DNA of 64,000 bases from Cryobacterium breve (GCF_027594785.1 NZ_CP075584.1:3038001-3102000); one strand, 5' to 3'; shown: positions 1 to 10,234, counted from the first letter of the stretch. Notes: generated from the sequence alone by a model not told the origin. Program-made: numbers and translations.

Positions 1-1095
1 GCCGGGGCCGCCCGGCGCCCGGAAGACGTGCACGGGGCCGGGGGCGGGCATGAACCCGCGGCCGGGGTCTTCGCCGTTGATCCGGAATTCGAAGGAGTGC
101 CCACGCGGGATCGGGTCGTCGTAGTCGAGTCGGCCACCCTCTGCGAGGCGGAACTGTTCGCGGACGAGGTCGATACCGGTGACCTCTTCGGAGACGGGGT
201 GTTCGACCTGGAGCCGGGTGTTGACCTCGAGGAAGGAGACGGTGCCGTCCTGCCCGATCAGGAATTCGCAGGTGCCGGCACCGAGGTAGCCGACCTCCTT
301 GAGGATGGCCTTGGAGGCGCGGTACATCTCGTCGTGCTGGGCGGTCGTCAGGAACGGCGCGGGCGCCTCCTCGACGAGCTTCTGGTGGCGGCGTTGGAGC
401 GAGCAGTCACGGGTGGAGACGACGACGACGTTGCCGTAGGCGTCGGCGAGGCACTGGGTCTCGACGTGGCGGGGCTTGTCGAGGTACTTCTCCACGAAGC
501 ATTCGCCACGGCCGAAGGCGGCGACGGCCTCCCGCACGGCGGAGTCGAAGAGCTCTGGAACCTCTTCGCGGGTGCGGGCGACCTTGAGGCCGCGGCCGCC
601 GCCGCCGAAGGCGGCCTTGATCGCGACCGGTAGCCCGTGCTGGTCGATGAAGTCGAGGACCTCGGTGGCGTCGAGCACCGGGTTGAGGGTGCCTGGCGCC
701 ATCGGGGCGTGCACCCGTTCAGCGATGTGCCGGGCGGAGACCTTGTCGCCGAGCTGTTCGATGGCGTCGGGGGACGGGCCGATCCAGATCAGGCCGGCGT
801 CGATCACGGCGCGGGCGAATTCGGCGTTCTCGGCGAGGAAGCCGTACCCGGGGTGCACGGCGTCGGCGCCGGACCGGCGGGCGATCGAGAGGATCTTCTC
901 GATGACCAGGTAGGTTTCGGCGCTTGTCGTACCGTCGAGCCCGTACGCCTCGTCTGCGAGGCGGGCGTGAACGGCGTCACGATCCTGGTCGGCGTAGACG
1001 GCGACCGAGAGAATGCCGCTGTCTTTCGCGGCTCGAATCACCCGGACGGCGATTTCGCCCCGGTTGGCGATGAGGACCTTCGTTATGCGGGACAC
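1..1095 (-). CDS. Acyl-CoA (acetyl/propionyl-CoA) carboxylase alpha chain, biotin carboxylase part (3' end outside window)
   Basis: This is the ATP-dependent biotin carboxylase subunit of acyl-CoA carboxylase. It carboxylates biotin with bicarbonate to feed malonyl-CoA and methylmalonyl-CoA synthesis in the cytoplasm. The 365 visible codons start with the classic biotin carboxylase N-terminus ([16 protein letters not shown]). They carry the ATP-grasp glycine loop (FGGGGRGLK, about residue 160) and the active-site motif [10 protein letters not shown] (about residue 288). The end of the carboxylase domain and any biotin-carrier domain lie beyond position 1. GTG at 1095 is chosen because TAAGCT lies 8 nt upstream with no ribosome binding site, a leaderless arrangement. 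The beta and epsilon partners are encoded at 6.7-8.6 kb. The family is certain; acetyl versus propionyl preference is not decided by sequence. Confidence 0.93.
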   Translation of the reverse strand, partial: MSRITKVLIANRGEIAVRVIRAAKDSGILSVAVYADQDRDAVHARLADEAYGLDGTTSAETYLVIEKILSIARRSGADAVHPGYGFLAENAEFARAVIDAGLIWIGPSPDAIEQLGDKVSARHIAERVHAPMAPGTLNPVLDATEVLDFIDQHGLPVAIKAAFGGGGRGLKVARTREEVPELFDSAVREAVAAFGRGECFVEKYLDKPRHVETQCLADAYGNVVVVSTRDCSLQRRHQKLVEEAPAPFLTTAQHDEMYRASKAILKEVGYLGAGTCEFLIGQDGTVSFLEVNTRLQVEHPVSEEVTGIDLVREQFRLAEGGRLDYDDPIPRGHSFEFRINGEDPGRGFMPAPGPVHVFRAPGGPG

Positions 1096-1103
1096 AGTGC
1101 CTG

Positions 1104-1109
1104 AGCTTA
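1104..1109 (-). promoter_or_regulatory. -10 element of a leaderless promoter for the biotin carboxylase gene
   Basis: On the minus strand TAAGCT is followed after 8 nt by the GTG start codon, and no Shine-Dalgarno sequence is present. TANNNT at this spacing is the hallmark of leaderless transcription in actinobacteria. No convincing -35 is visible. Confidence 0.5.
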
Positions 1110-1204
1110 TTGGACATCCCGCCCCAGGCTTTGGTTCTCTTCAACAAAAAGAGCTCCCAAAAAGGTATGGATGCCTACAAAACGCCCCCGAAACCCGCTC
1201 GGCG

Positions 1205-1873
1205 TCAGGCGTCTGCGCGGTTCCAGAGGCTCGGCCAGGAGTGCCCGAGACTGATCACGAGCCGGCGCAGTGTCGGCAGGGACAGGCCGACGACGGTCGA
1301 TGGGTCGCCCTCGATGTGGGTGATGAAGGGGGCTCCGAGGCTGTCGATCGTGAACGCCCCGGCGACGAACAGGGGCTCCCCGGTCGCGATGTACGCGTCG
1401 AGCTCCGCGTCGTCGATGTCGTCGGCGAAGGTCACGTCGGCGACGGCGACAGCCCCGACGGCCCGGCCGGGCACGCCGGCCCGGTGCTCGATGAGCCAGT
1501 GGCCCGAGTAGAGCTGACCGGTGCGGCCGCGCTGCAGCTCCCAGCGCTCCCTGGCCTTCTCAGCCGTGTGCGGCTTGCCGTAGATCACGCCGTCGATCAC
1601 GAAGACAGAGTCCCCGCCGAGCACGAGGTGCACGTCGTCCCCGTCGGCGGCCTCGGCGTCCAGGGCGACGATCGCCCGGGAGACGTCCTCCGCCTTGGCG
1701 CGAGCGAGCAATTCGACCGTGTGGCGGGGCGTGAGCGGTGCGCCGAGCGCCCGGGCGGCATCCGCTGCGACCTCGCCTTCGTCGACGCCGGGCGCGATCG
1801 TGACCGGCTCGATCCCGGCGGCACGCAGGAGCGTGAGCCGGGCCGGAGAGGTCGAGGCCAGGTACAGGCGCAT
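1205..1873 (-). CDS. maf: Maf family nucleoside triphosphate pyrophosphatase
   Basis: Maf proteins hydrolyse non-canonical or surplus nucleoside triphosphates to monophosphate and pyrophosphate (house-cleaning). The 222-residue product has the family length. It shows the N-terminal substrate loop (ASTSPARLTLLRAAG), a GGDSV segment and GKP. The frame stays open upstream, but ATG 1873 begins directly with the conserved beta strand (MRLYLAST), so the longer form is unlikely. GAAGGGA before the ATG is a plausible binding site. It is divergent from the RNA methyltransferase gene and lies 109 bp before the biotin carboxylase gene on the same strand. Actinobacteria commonly keep maf beside acyl-CoA carboxylase genes. 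Confidence 0.9.
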   Translation of the reverse strand: MRLYLASTSPARLTLLRAAGIEPVTIAPGVDEGEVAADAARALGAPLTPRHTVELLARAKAEDVSRAIVALDAEAADGDDVHLVLGGDSVFVIDGVIYGKPHTAEKARERWELQRGRTGQLYSGHWLIEHRAGVPGRAVGAVAVADVTFADDIDDAELDAYIATGEPLFVAGAFTIDSLGAPFITHIEGDPSTVVGLSLPTLRRLVISLGHSWPSLWNRADA

Positions 1874-1896
1874 GGTTCCCTTCGTGCCGCGAAAGA

Positions 1897-1920
1897 GCGG
1901 CGATAGAAGCGGCGATAGAA
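1897..1920. repeat. 12-bp perfect tandem direct repeat (two units)
   Basis: GCGGCGATAGAA occurs twice head to tail in the short region between the divergent maf and RNA methyltransferase starts. It could be a slippage product or a regulatory site; nothing else identifies it. Confidence 0.6.
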
Positions 1921-1941
1921 GCGATGTGGGATGCTCGAACA

Positions 1942-3255
1942 ATGGCCACCAGCAATGACACACCGGCGAATCTCCCCGCACCCGCAGCCGAGGTGGGTAC
2001 CGAACTCGAACTCCTCGTCACCAACGTAGCTCACGGCGGTATCTTCATCGCCAGGCACGAAGGCCGCGTGGTCTTCGTGAGCGACACCCTGCCGGGAGAG
2101 CGCGTGCGCGCCCGGCTCACCTCGGCGAACCACAAGAGTTTCTGGCGTGCGGAGACCGTCGAGGTCCTCGACGCGGCCCGCGAACGCCAGCCGCACATCT
2201 GGGCCTCTGCGGCCCTCGAGCGCGACCCGGACGACCGCGCGGGCGGCGCGGAGTTCGGCCACATCGAACTCGGCTTCCAGCGCGAACTCAAGCGCCAGGT
2301 ACTCGCAGACTCCCTGAAGCGGATGGCGAAGATCGAGTCCGACGTTGTCGTCGAACCCGTGCCGCTCGGCCCCAACGCCTCGCCGGGCGACGCGGCAGAC
2401 GGCACCGGCTGGCGCACCCGCGTGCGCCTCCACGTCGACACCGACGGCACGGTCGGCCCGTACGCGGCCCGCTCCCACCGGGTGATCCCCGTCGGCGACC
2501 TTCCCCTCGCCGAACGGATGCTCGAGGCGGCCGCCCCGCTCGACCAGCGTTTCCCCGGCGCGGCTTCGGTCGACGTCGTCTCCCCGAGCCTCGGCACCGT
2601 GCAGATCCTCGTCTCCGAGCCGGATGCGCACGGGAAGCCGAAGGCCACGCCGCGCACCCTGATCCGCGAGGTCGTCGGTGACCGGGAGTTCCGCCTCGAC
2701 GCCGGCGGATTCTGGCAGGTGCATGTCCGAGCCGCGGACACCCTGTACCACGCCGTCCAGGACCTGATCGATCCCGAACTGTTCGACCCCCGTGCCACCA
2801 ACCTCGACCTGTACGGCGGGGTCGGGCTGCTCGCGGCGGCCGTCGGCGACAAGTTCGGCAGCACCGTCCGGATCACCTCCGTCGAGAGCGACGCGCACGC
2901 GACAGACTTCGCCGCGGAGAACCTCGCGGAATGGGTCGGAGCGAGCGTTCGCACCGACCGGGTCGACCGATTCCTGGCCGGCCTGGTCCGCGACGCGAGC
3001 GCCGCGGAACGGGTCAAGCACCAGGCGGCGACCGTCGTCCTGGACCCGCCGCGTTCCGGCGCAGGCCACAAGGTCATCGACCAGCTCGCCGTGCTGTCCC
3101 CGAAGCAGATCCTCTACGTGGCCTGCGATCCCGTCGCCCTCGCCCGGGACATCGCCCTCCTCGCCGGGCACGGATACGAGCTGCGGAAGCTGCGGGCGTT
3201 CGATCTCTTTCCGAACACTCATCACGTTGAAGCCGTCGCCCTGCTGTCCAAATAG
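1942..3255 (+). CDS. TRAM-domain class I SAM-dependent RNA methyltransferase (TrmA/RlmD family)
   Basis: It is a predicted 5-methyluridine RNA methyltransferase acting on tRNA or rRNA. The 437-residue product opens with a TRAM RNA-binding domain (about residues 10-70, ELLVTNVAHGGIFIARHEGRV). The SAM-binding region follows (YGGVGLLAAAVG). The catalytic motif is YVACDPVALARD with Cys395 as the likely nucleophile, and the family C-terminus DLFPNTHHVEAVALL is present. No iron-sulfur cysteine cluster is obvious at the N-terminus. ATG 1942 is preferred because conserved sequence starts soon after it; an in-frame ATG at 1924 is the alternative. The exact RNA target cannot be read from the sequence. 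Confidence 0.88.
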   Translation: MATSNDTPANLPAPAAEVGTELELLVTNVAHGGIFIARHEGRVVFVSDTLPGERVRARLTSANHKSFWRAETVEVLDAARERQPHIWASAALERDPDDRAGGAEFGHIELGFQRELKRQVLADSLKRMAKIESDVVVEPVPLGPNASPGDAADGTGWRTRVRLHVDTDGTVGPYAARSHRVIPVGDLPLAERMLEAAAPLDQRFPGAASVDVVSPSLGTVQILVSEPDAHGKPKATPRTLIREVVGDREFRLDAGGFWQVHVRAADTLYHAVQDLIDPELFDPRATNLDLYGGVGLLAAAVGDKFGSTVRITSVESDAHATDFAAENLAEWVGASVRTDRVDRFLAGLVRDASAAERVKHQAATVVLDPPRSGAGHKVIDQLAVLSPKQILYVACDPVALARDIALLAGHGYELRKLRAFDLFPNTHHVEAVALLSK

Positions 3256-3297
3256 CTATCGTTGACGTGTACGTGCAATGGAAGAATGTAGGAAAAA

Positions 3298-4077
3298 GTG
3301 ACGCACCCGACAACGCCCGCGACCTCACCGACGACCACGGCAGGCGCTCCGGCCGCTCCGGTCGGTACGAACCCGGGCCCGACGCACGCGACCGAAGCGC
3401 GCACGCCGCTTGATCACCCCGTCCGGGTCGGAATCGCCGACGATCACGAATCCGTGCGCCTCGGCATCCAGGCGGCCTGCGAGAACGTCGGCTACGTGGT
3501 CGTCGCGACCGCGGCGACCGTGAAGGGGCTCGTCGATGCGATCGGCGGGCGCCCCTGCGACGTGATCGTGCTCGACCTCTCCCTCGGTGACGGCTCCCTC
3601 GTCACCGACAACGTGCACCTCGCCCAGAGCACGGGCGCCTCGGTGCTCGTGCACAGCATCGCCGACCGGGTCGCCCTCGTCCGTGAGGCCCTCGCCGCCG
3701 GCGCCGCCGGCGTCATCCCGAAGTCATCGCCCACGACGACCGTGATGGCCGCCGTGGCGTCCGTCGCCCGCGGCGACGTGCTCAACAACCTCGAATGGGC
3801 GACCGCGATCGACGCGGACCGCGACTTCTCCAAGGCCCAGCTCGGCCGCAGGGAACGGGACGTGCTGCACCTCTACGCCTCCGGCCTGCCGCTCAAGATG
3901 GTCGCCATGCAGCTCGGCATCGCGCACTCGACCGCGCGCGAGTACCTCGACCGAATCCGCGTGAAGTACGTCGAGGTCGGCCGGCCGGCGCCGACGAAGG
4001 TCGACCTGCTGCGCCGGGCCGTCGAAGACGGAATCCTCCCGGGGCTGGACCCGGATGGCGGAGATGGCCGCGGCTGA
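3298..4077 (+). CDS. LuxR/NarL-type response regulator
   Basis: This is a two-component transcription regulator of 259 residues. After a low-complexity Pro/Thr/Ala-rich stretch of about 40 residues comes the receiver domain, with the acidic pair in GIADDHESVRLG and the phosphoacceptor Asp93 in VIVLDLSLGDGS. A conserved Lys follows in GVIPKSSP. The C-terminal helix-turn-helix (LGRRERDVLHLYASGLPLKMVAMQLGI) is a diverged LuxR-type domain. The GTG start is preceded by GTAGGAAAAA, a good binding site. The last 23 bp overlap the histidine kinase gene, so the two are translationally coupled. The signal and targets are unknown. Confidence 0.88.
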   Translation: MTHPTTPATSPTTTAGAPAAPVGTNPGPTHATEARTPLDHPVRVGIADDHESVRLGIQAACENVGYVVVATAATVKGLVDAIGGRPCDVIVLDLSLGDGSLVTDNVHLAQSTGASVLVHSIADRVALVREALAAGAAGVIPKSSPTTTVMAAVASVARGDVLNNLEWATAIDADRDFSKAQLGRRERDVLHLYASGLPLKMVAMQLGIAHSTAREYLDRIRVKYVEVGRPAPTKVDLLRRAVEDGILPGLDPDGGDGRG

Positions 4078-5380
4078 GGCAGCGGGCACGATCCCGCCGC
4101 TCTCGACACGGTTGACTCCCGACCGCCTGGAACTCGCACCCCCCGCGGCGGAGGACATCCGGGCGCCCGGCATCCGCCAGCCCCGCAACCCGATCAGCCG
4201 GTCCCGGATCGAGGTCGTCATCTCCCGGTCTGTCGCCGGGGTCGCCGTCGTCTTCTCCCTGCAGGCCCTGCCTGCGATGCTGCAGCAGATCCCGTTACGG
4301 CTGCCGGTCATGGGCGTCGCGATGCCGGTCGCCCTTGCCCTCGCGGTCGCCGCCGTCGTGGTGGCCTCGATCACCAAGGTCGGGGTGCGGATCACGACCG
4401 GAGCCGTCGCCGTCGTCTATCTCGCCGCCCTGATCGGCTGGCCGTTCCTGATGCGGGACCCGGGAGCCATCCTCGATGGGAAGCCCTGGCTCTGGTACGT
4501 CTGCACGGTCGCAACCTCGTGTGCGGCCATCTCGTTCCCGCTCGGCTGGGCGTGCGCGTACACCTTCGCCGCCCCTCTCGCCTACGGGATCGTGCGTTCG
4601 CTGCCCTCAGGCGGCGACGCGGATGCTCTCCTGGCCTCCCTCGACGCCGTCTACGCGACGCTCCTCGGCCAGGTCCTCCTGATCATGATCTTCATGCTGC
4701 GGCAGACGGCCGGCTCCGTCGACGCCGCGCAGACGAATGCGCTCAACAAGTACGCGACTGCGGTGCGCCAGCACGCCACCGAGGTCGAGCGCGTGCAGGT
4801 GGACTCGATCGTGCACGACAGTGTGCTCGCGACCTTCCTCGCCGCGGCGGCCGCCGGGAGCCCGAAGGCCGCGCAGCTCGCCTCAGGGATGGCGACGGAC
4901 GCCCTCAAGCGCCTCACCGACGCCGCGAGCACCCCGGCGGTCGACGACAGCACGGTGTCCTTTTCGGAGCTCGCCGGGCTGATCCGCCTCGCGGCCTCCC
5001 GGCTCGCGCGTCCGTTCACGATCGTGGAGTGTTCGATTCCCCGGCTCGCCGTGCCCGCGCACGTCTCCGACGCGATTCTCGCGGCCTCCGTCCAGGCGAT
5101 GGCCAACAGTGTGCAGCACGCCTGGGCAGGCCTCGGCACGCCCGATCCCGAGCGCCTGCTCACGATGAGTGCGAACAGCCAGGGCGGATGCACCATCGAG
5201 ATCTCCGATACCGGCGTCGGTTTCGACCCCGCTCTGGTCCCGAGCGAGCGTCTCGGCCTGCGCATCTCGATCGCGGAGCGGGTGCAGAGCGTCGGCGGGT
5301 TCGTCACGGTGTGCTCAACGCCGGGGCAGGGCACCACGATCACCATCGAGTGGCCGAAGGACGGCGGGGTGAACCCCTGA
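4055..5380 (+). CDS. Sensor histidine kinase, membrane-bound
   Basis: It is the cognate kinase of the preceding response regulator. The 441-residue protein has about five to six hydrophobic membrane segments between residues 52 and 225. A dimerisation/phosphoacceptor helix follows, with His254 in VDSIVHDSVLATFL. The C-terminal ATPase domain shows an N-box (QAMANSVQHA), a G1 box (DTGVGFDP), RLGLRISIAERV and a G2-like PGQGTTITI. The composition resembles the HisKA_3/NarX-DesK-like kinases that pair with LuxR-type regulators. The start overlaps the regulator gene and the stop overlaps the next ATG (TGATG), so three genes form one operon. Confidence 0.86.
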   Translation: MAEMAAAEAAGTIPPLSTRLTPDRLELAPPAAEDIRAPGIRQPRNPISRSRIEVVISRSVAGVAVVFSLQALPAMLQQIPLRLPVMGVAMPVALALAVAAVVVASITKVGVRITTGAVAVVYLAALIGWPFLMRDPGAILDGKPWLWYVCTVATSCAAISFPLGWACAYTFAAPLAYGIVRSLPSGGDADALLASLDAVYATLLGQVLLIMIFMLRQTAGSVDAAQTNALNKYATAVRQHATEVERVQVDSIVHDSVLATFLAAAAAGSPKAAQLASGMATDALKRLTDAASTPAVDDSTVSFSELAGLIRLAASRLARPFTIVECSIPRLAVPAHVSDAILAASVQAMANSVQHAWAGLGTPDPERLLTMSANSQGGCTIEISDTGVGFDPALVPSERLGLRISIAERVQSVGGFVTVCSTPGQGTTITIEWPKDGGVNP

Positions 5381-6420
5381 TGATCACCGTTCCCCGCGGG
5401 CTCGTCCTGTTCCTCGCCGGTCTGTTCTCGGCGTACCACATCGTGCTCGGCATCTACTCGCTCGACCTGCCGCGCACCCCGGGGCCGGCGATCTTCGCGC
5501 TCGCCCTCTATGCGATCGCGACCCTCCTGAGCCTCTGGCCGTCGAGCCCGATGCGGATGAACCTCGCGCTCGCCTTCTTCAACGTCGCCGTCTGCGTCGT
5601 GATCCCGCTGCTCGTCGGCAGCCAGCTCGACGGCTCCGCCAGGAACGGCTACGCGACCTGGTACGTCGCCGCCGTCGGCACGCTCATGACGATCACGGCG
5701 ACGCGCCGCCGCACGGCGCTCGCCTGGGTCGGAGTCGGAGCCCTCGTCGTGCACACGATCCTCTGGGCGGGCCCGGCCCAGCTTCTCGACATGGGCGTGA
5801 TCGGGAGCGTCGTCTGGGTGACGGTCGCCGTCCTCCTCGCCCGCGCCCTCGCCAAGGCGGGCCGTGACTCCCGCCAGTACGCGCTCGCCGAGCGGGAGGC
5901 GACGGAGTGGCAGGCGGCCCAGGAGGCGCACCTGTTCGAACGCCAGGTTCGCCTCGCGCAGACGCTCCGCCTCGCGGCCCCCATGCTTCGCCACATCATC
6001 GACAAGCACGGGGAACTCGACGCGGAGGACCGCCAGGAGTGCCGCTACCTCGAAGCCGCCGTGCGCGATGAGATCCGTGGCCGCAAGCTGCTCAACGATG
6101 CCGTACGCGACCAGGTGATGGCGGCCAGGCGCCGGGGCGCCATCGTGACGCTGCTCGACGAGGGCACGATCGACGATCTCGACGGTGTCGAGCTCGGGGC
6201 CATCCTCGACCAGCTCGCCGCCGCGATCGGCGAATCGACGGCAGACACGATCATCGCCCGCACGGCGGGTGAAGGGTCGGCGACGGCCGTGACCGTGGTC
6301 GGCCTCAGCAGCGCGGATGCCCGGCTCAGTGCCCTGGGACAGGACTCGCCGGAGCCCGAGGTCGACCTGTGGCTCGAGATCCCCAGGGCCCCTGCCTCCG
6401 CATCCGCCCAGATCGTCTGA
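5380..6420 (+). CDS. Membrane protein, third member of the two-component operon (degenerate kinase-like)
   Basis: The function is not known. The 346-residue product has about six N-terminal membrane segments (residues 5-160). A charged, probably helical cytoplasmic region follows (QEAHLFERQVRLAQTLRLAAPMLR...), then about 100 residues ending in VDLWLEIPRAP. The layout mimics a membrane histidine kinase, but I see no N, G1 or G2 ATP-binding motifs and no clear phosphoacceptor box. ATG 5380 overlaps the kinase stop, so it is coupled to it. A strong terminator follows. A regulatory partner or sensor for the kinase is a reasonable inference only. Confidence 0.78.
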   Translation: MITVPRGLVLFLAGLFSAYHIVLGIYSLDLPRTPGPAIFALALYAIATLLSLWPSSPMRMNLALAFFNVAVCVVIPLLVGSQLDGSARNGYATWYVAAVGTLMTITATRRRTALAWVGVGALVVHTILWAGPAQLLDMGVIGSVVWVTVAVLLARALAKAGRDSRQYALAEREATEWQAAQEAHLFERQVRLAQTLRLAAPMLRHIIDKHGELDAEDRQECRYLEAAVRDEIRGRKLLNDAVRDQVMAARRRGAIVTLLDEGTIDDLDGVELGAILDQLAAAIGESTADTIIARTAGEGSATAVTVVGLSSADARLSALGQDSPEPEVDLWLEIPRAPASASAQIV

Positions 6421-6482
6421 GAGCGTAGCGCCGGAGACCGTAGCGCCTGAGTTCGTGCCGGGGACGAGCCGGCCGGGACGCA

Positions 6483-6520
6483 AAAAAAGGGGACCAACCC
6501 GAAGGTTGGTCCCCTTTTTT
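6483..6520. terminator. Strong bidirectional intrinsic terminator
   Basis: A 17-bp perfect stem (AAAAAAGGGGACCAACC and its complement) closes a CGAA tetraloop at 6500-6503. The A-run before and T-run after make it a rho-independent terminator in both directions. It ends the two-component operon and could also stop minus-strand transcription from the carboxylase genes. Confidence 0.93.
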
Positions 6521-6704
6521 ACGTTGTGCCAGGGCGACAACCCGAATGTCACCCTGACGTGCCCCCAGAATTCGCCTGCTTACCCTAGTCGACGAGTTCT
6601 GGTTGTGTAACTCAGTGAGCGACACCTAGCAATATCTATAGTGACCGAGCCGTGGTCAATCCAAAAGTCGGCATTTAGGGGGGACCCGCTCGGGGCCGGG
6701 CGGC

Positions 6705-6968
6705 TCACGCCCGGAACTCGGCCCAGCTGCTCTGCCCGGAGACGAAGGGCGGCCGGATGGCCCGCTGGCCGGCCTGCCAGCCGCTGCGTGCGCCCGTCGG
6801 CTTCTTGTGCAGGCTGCCGGTCTCCTCGCGGAGCAGGCCGTGCAGCACGGCGGACACGGCGGCTGCCTCGACCGGGCTGATGCCGCGGGTCAGGAAGCGC
6901 AGGTGCAGGGGAGCATCTGCGGGGGTGTCCTCCGGTGCGTCCTGCCCGGTGTTCTGTTCGTCTGCCAT
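6705..6968 (-). CDS. accE: Acyl-CoA carboxylase epsilon subunit
   Basis: This small accessory subunit is characteristic of actinobacterial acyl-CoA carboxylases, where it helps bridge the alpha and beta subunits. The 87-residue product has an acidic Asp/Glu/Pro-rich N-terminus. The family core LRFLTRGISPVEAAAVSAVL follows, and the conserved W..G/R..RPP...G...W pattern lies near the C-terminus. It starts 9 nt after the beta subunit stop on the same strand, so both are in one operon. Confidence 0.88.
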   Translation of the reverse strand: MADEQNTGQDAPEDTPADAPLHLRFLTRGISPVEAAAVSAVLHGLLREETGSLHKKPTGARSGWQAGQRAIRPPFVSGQSSWAEFRA

Positions 6969-6977
6969 GGTCGCTCC

Positions 6978-8582
<1,605 letters not shown>

Positions 8583-8589
8583 GCCGTTC

Positions 8590-8595
8590 ACTCTA
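8590..8595 (-). promoter_or_regulatory. -10 element of a leaderless promoter for the carboxylase beta subunit
   Basis: TAGAGT on the minus strand lies 7 nt upstream of the GTG start, with no Shine-Dalgarno sequence between them. Confidence 0.55.
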
Positions 8596-8676
8596 CCGGC
8601 CAGCCCTCGGCCCGGACCGTTGACGAAACCCTACAAAACCCGGCCCGATCGCTGGCCGTTCTCTTCCCCGGGTGGG

Positions 8677-8755
8677 CATAACTCCTGCAGATTCCGCAAA
8701 TTCGGTTCAAAATGTGGCATCGGGGGCATCTTCCGGGAGAATTGCAGGAGTTATG
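8677..8755. repeat. Perfect 13-bp inverted repeat in the accD-birA divergent region
   Basis: CATAACTCCTGCA at 8677-8689 is the exact reverse complement of TGCAGGAGTTATG at 8743-8755, separated by 53 bp. Similarity extends inward with a one-base gap (ATTC next to each arm). The same half-site therefore faces each of the two divergent genes. It may be a pair of operator sites or a REP-like element. Confidence 0.7.
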
Positions 8756-8772
8756 CAGCGGAAGTAGGGCAG

Positions 8773-9666
8773 ATGCAGTTTCCACTCAGCCGCGAGGCGG
8801 TGACCCGATTCGAGTACCTTGACGAGGCCGGGTCCACGAACGACGTGCTCGTCGGCCACGCGACGGGCACGGATGCCGCCGGCTGGCCGCACCTGTCGAC
8901 CGTCGTCACCGACAACCAGACCCGCGGCCGGGGCCGGCTCGGCCGCACCTGGCTTGCCCCCACCGGCAAGTCGCTCGCGATCTCCGTGCTGCTGCGCCCG
9001 CTCGTCGGAGCCGGCGTCGGAGTGAGCACGCGCCAGGGCGCCCCGCTCCCGGTGGACCGCTTCGGCTGGTTCCCGCTCCTCGCCGGCGCCGCAATGACCA
9101 TCGCCGTCCGCGCGGAGGTCGAGGCCAGCCTCCTCGAGACAGCCTCCGCAGCCGGTACCGCTGTCGCGGCCCCCGACGATGGAGAGCACCCCGCTCACGA
9201 GGTCACCCTCAAGTGGCCCAACGACGTGCTGATCGACGGCTACAAGGTGTCCGGCATCCTCTCTGAGCTTCTGCCAGACGCCCACGGTCTCGTGATCGGC
9301 GCCGGGCTCAACCTCTCCCTCGACGAACACGACCTGCCCACGCTCACCTCGACCTCGCTGCTCCTCGTGACCGGCCGAGCCCCCGAAGCGGATGCCGTAC
9401 TCGCCCGCTACCTGACCGAACTCGCCCGTCTTACCGTTGCGTTCCTCGCAGCGGACGGGGACCCGGTCGCGAGCGGACTCCAGGCCACCGTCACGGGCCT
9501 GTGCGGCACGCTCGGCTCGAAGGTGCGGGTCCAATTGCCCGGCGGCGCCGACCTCGTCGGAGTCGCGATCGCGCTCGACGAGTCCGGCCGGCTGATCGTG
9601 GAGGACCAGGCCACCGGCGAGCCGCAGGCCGTCGCTGCGGGCGATGTGACCCACCTGAGGTATTAA
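8773..9666 (+). CDS. birA: Biotin--[acetyl-CoA carboxylase] ligase
   Basis: It attaches biotin to the carrier domain of acyl-CoA carboxylase through biotinyl-AMP, in the cytoplasm. The 297-residue product carries the ligase motif GRGRLGRTW (adenylate-binding loop) and KWPNDVL with the active-site Lys. The C-terminal SH3-like domain (GSKVRVQLPGGADLVGVAIALDE) is present. There is no N-terminal helix-turn-helix, so it is a ligase-only (class I) enzyme and not a repressor. ATG 8773 follows GTAGGGC. Divergence from the carboxylase beta gene fits its role in maturing that enzyme. Confidence 0.93.
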   Translation: MQFPLSREAVTRFEYLDEAGSTNDVLVGHATGTDAAGWPHLSTVVTDNQTRGRGRLGRTWLAPTGKSLAISVLLRPLVGAGVGVSTRQGAPLPVDRFGWFPLLAGAAMTIAVRAEVEASLLETASAAGTAVAAPDDGEHPAHEVTLKWPNDVLIDGYKVSGILSELLPDAHGLVIGAGLNLSLDEHDLPTLTSTSLLLVTGRAPEADAVLARYLTELARLTVAFLAADGDPVASGLQATVTGLCGTLGSKVRVQLPGGADLVGVAIALDESGRLIVEDQATGEPQAVAAGDVTHLRY

Positions 9667-9673
9667 TAGGGAG

Positions 9674-10234
9674 ATGACGAACAACAGGGGGACGGGCCCG
9701 GCAGATCCGGCGGCCCCGGCCGAACGGGTCGTGGCCGCGCTGCGCCCGCACGGTCGGGTGTTGTTCTGGCCGACCCTCGCGCTGCTCGGCACCTGCACGG
9801 CAACCGGGTACTTCTACGGCAACCTCGCGGAGCCGTGGCAGGACAGTGCCCTGCTCTGGGTCGCCGCCGCTGTCGTCGTGATGCTCTGGCTGCTTCCGCT
9901 GGCCTCCTGGCTGAACCGGCGGTACACGATCACGACCCGGCGCATCATCTTCCGGCGCGGCTTCTTCGTGCGCACCCGCCAGGAACTGCTGCACAGCCGA
10001 GGCTACGACGTGCGGGTGCGGACGACCTGGCTGCAGGCCCTGAGCGGTTCCGGCGATGTGATCATCGCCTCCGGCTCAGAACGGCCGCTCGTGCTGAAGG
10101 ACGTGCCCAATGCGGGTCTAGTGCAGCGCGTGCTGCACGACCTCATCGAACAGTCGCAGACCGGATTCGATTCGCGGCGGCGCGAGGAATCAGCGTTCGC
10201 TGCCGACCAGACGACCATCTGGAATGGTCGCTAG
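9674..10234 (+). CDS. PH-domain (DUF304/bPH2) membrane protein
   Basis: This is a small membrane protein of 186 residues. Two hydrophobic segments (about residues 33-50 and 60-80) are followed by the short motif NRRYTITTRRIIFRRGFF, typical of bacterial PH-like YdbS/YdbT-type domains. The domain then runs through DVRVRTTWLQALSGSGDVIIAS. Its function is unknown in most bacteria. It starts 8 nt after birA, so the two are probably co-transcribed. Its 3' end overlaps the convergent gtrA gene by 45 bp. Confidence 0.85.
   Translation: MTNNRGTGPADPAAPAERVVAALRPHGRVLFWPTLALLGTCTATGYFYGNLAEPWQDSALLWVAAAVVVMLWLLPLASWLNRRYTITTRRIIFRRGFFVRTRQELLHSRGYDVRVRTTWLQALSGSGDVIIASGSERPLVLKDVPNAGLVQRVLHDLIEQSQTGFDSRRREESAFAADQTTIWNGR

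Noticed and set aside
28..1906. Long open frames on the plus strand opposite the biotin carboxylase and maf genes
   Set aside because: They are antisense shadows caused by high GC. The minus-strand translation carries the conserved enzyme motifs.
6421..6704. A small gene in the 284-bp gap after the signalling operon
   Set aside because: Apart from the terminator at 6483-6520, no frame has a start, binding site and recognisable protein. I see nothing else in it.
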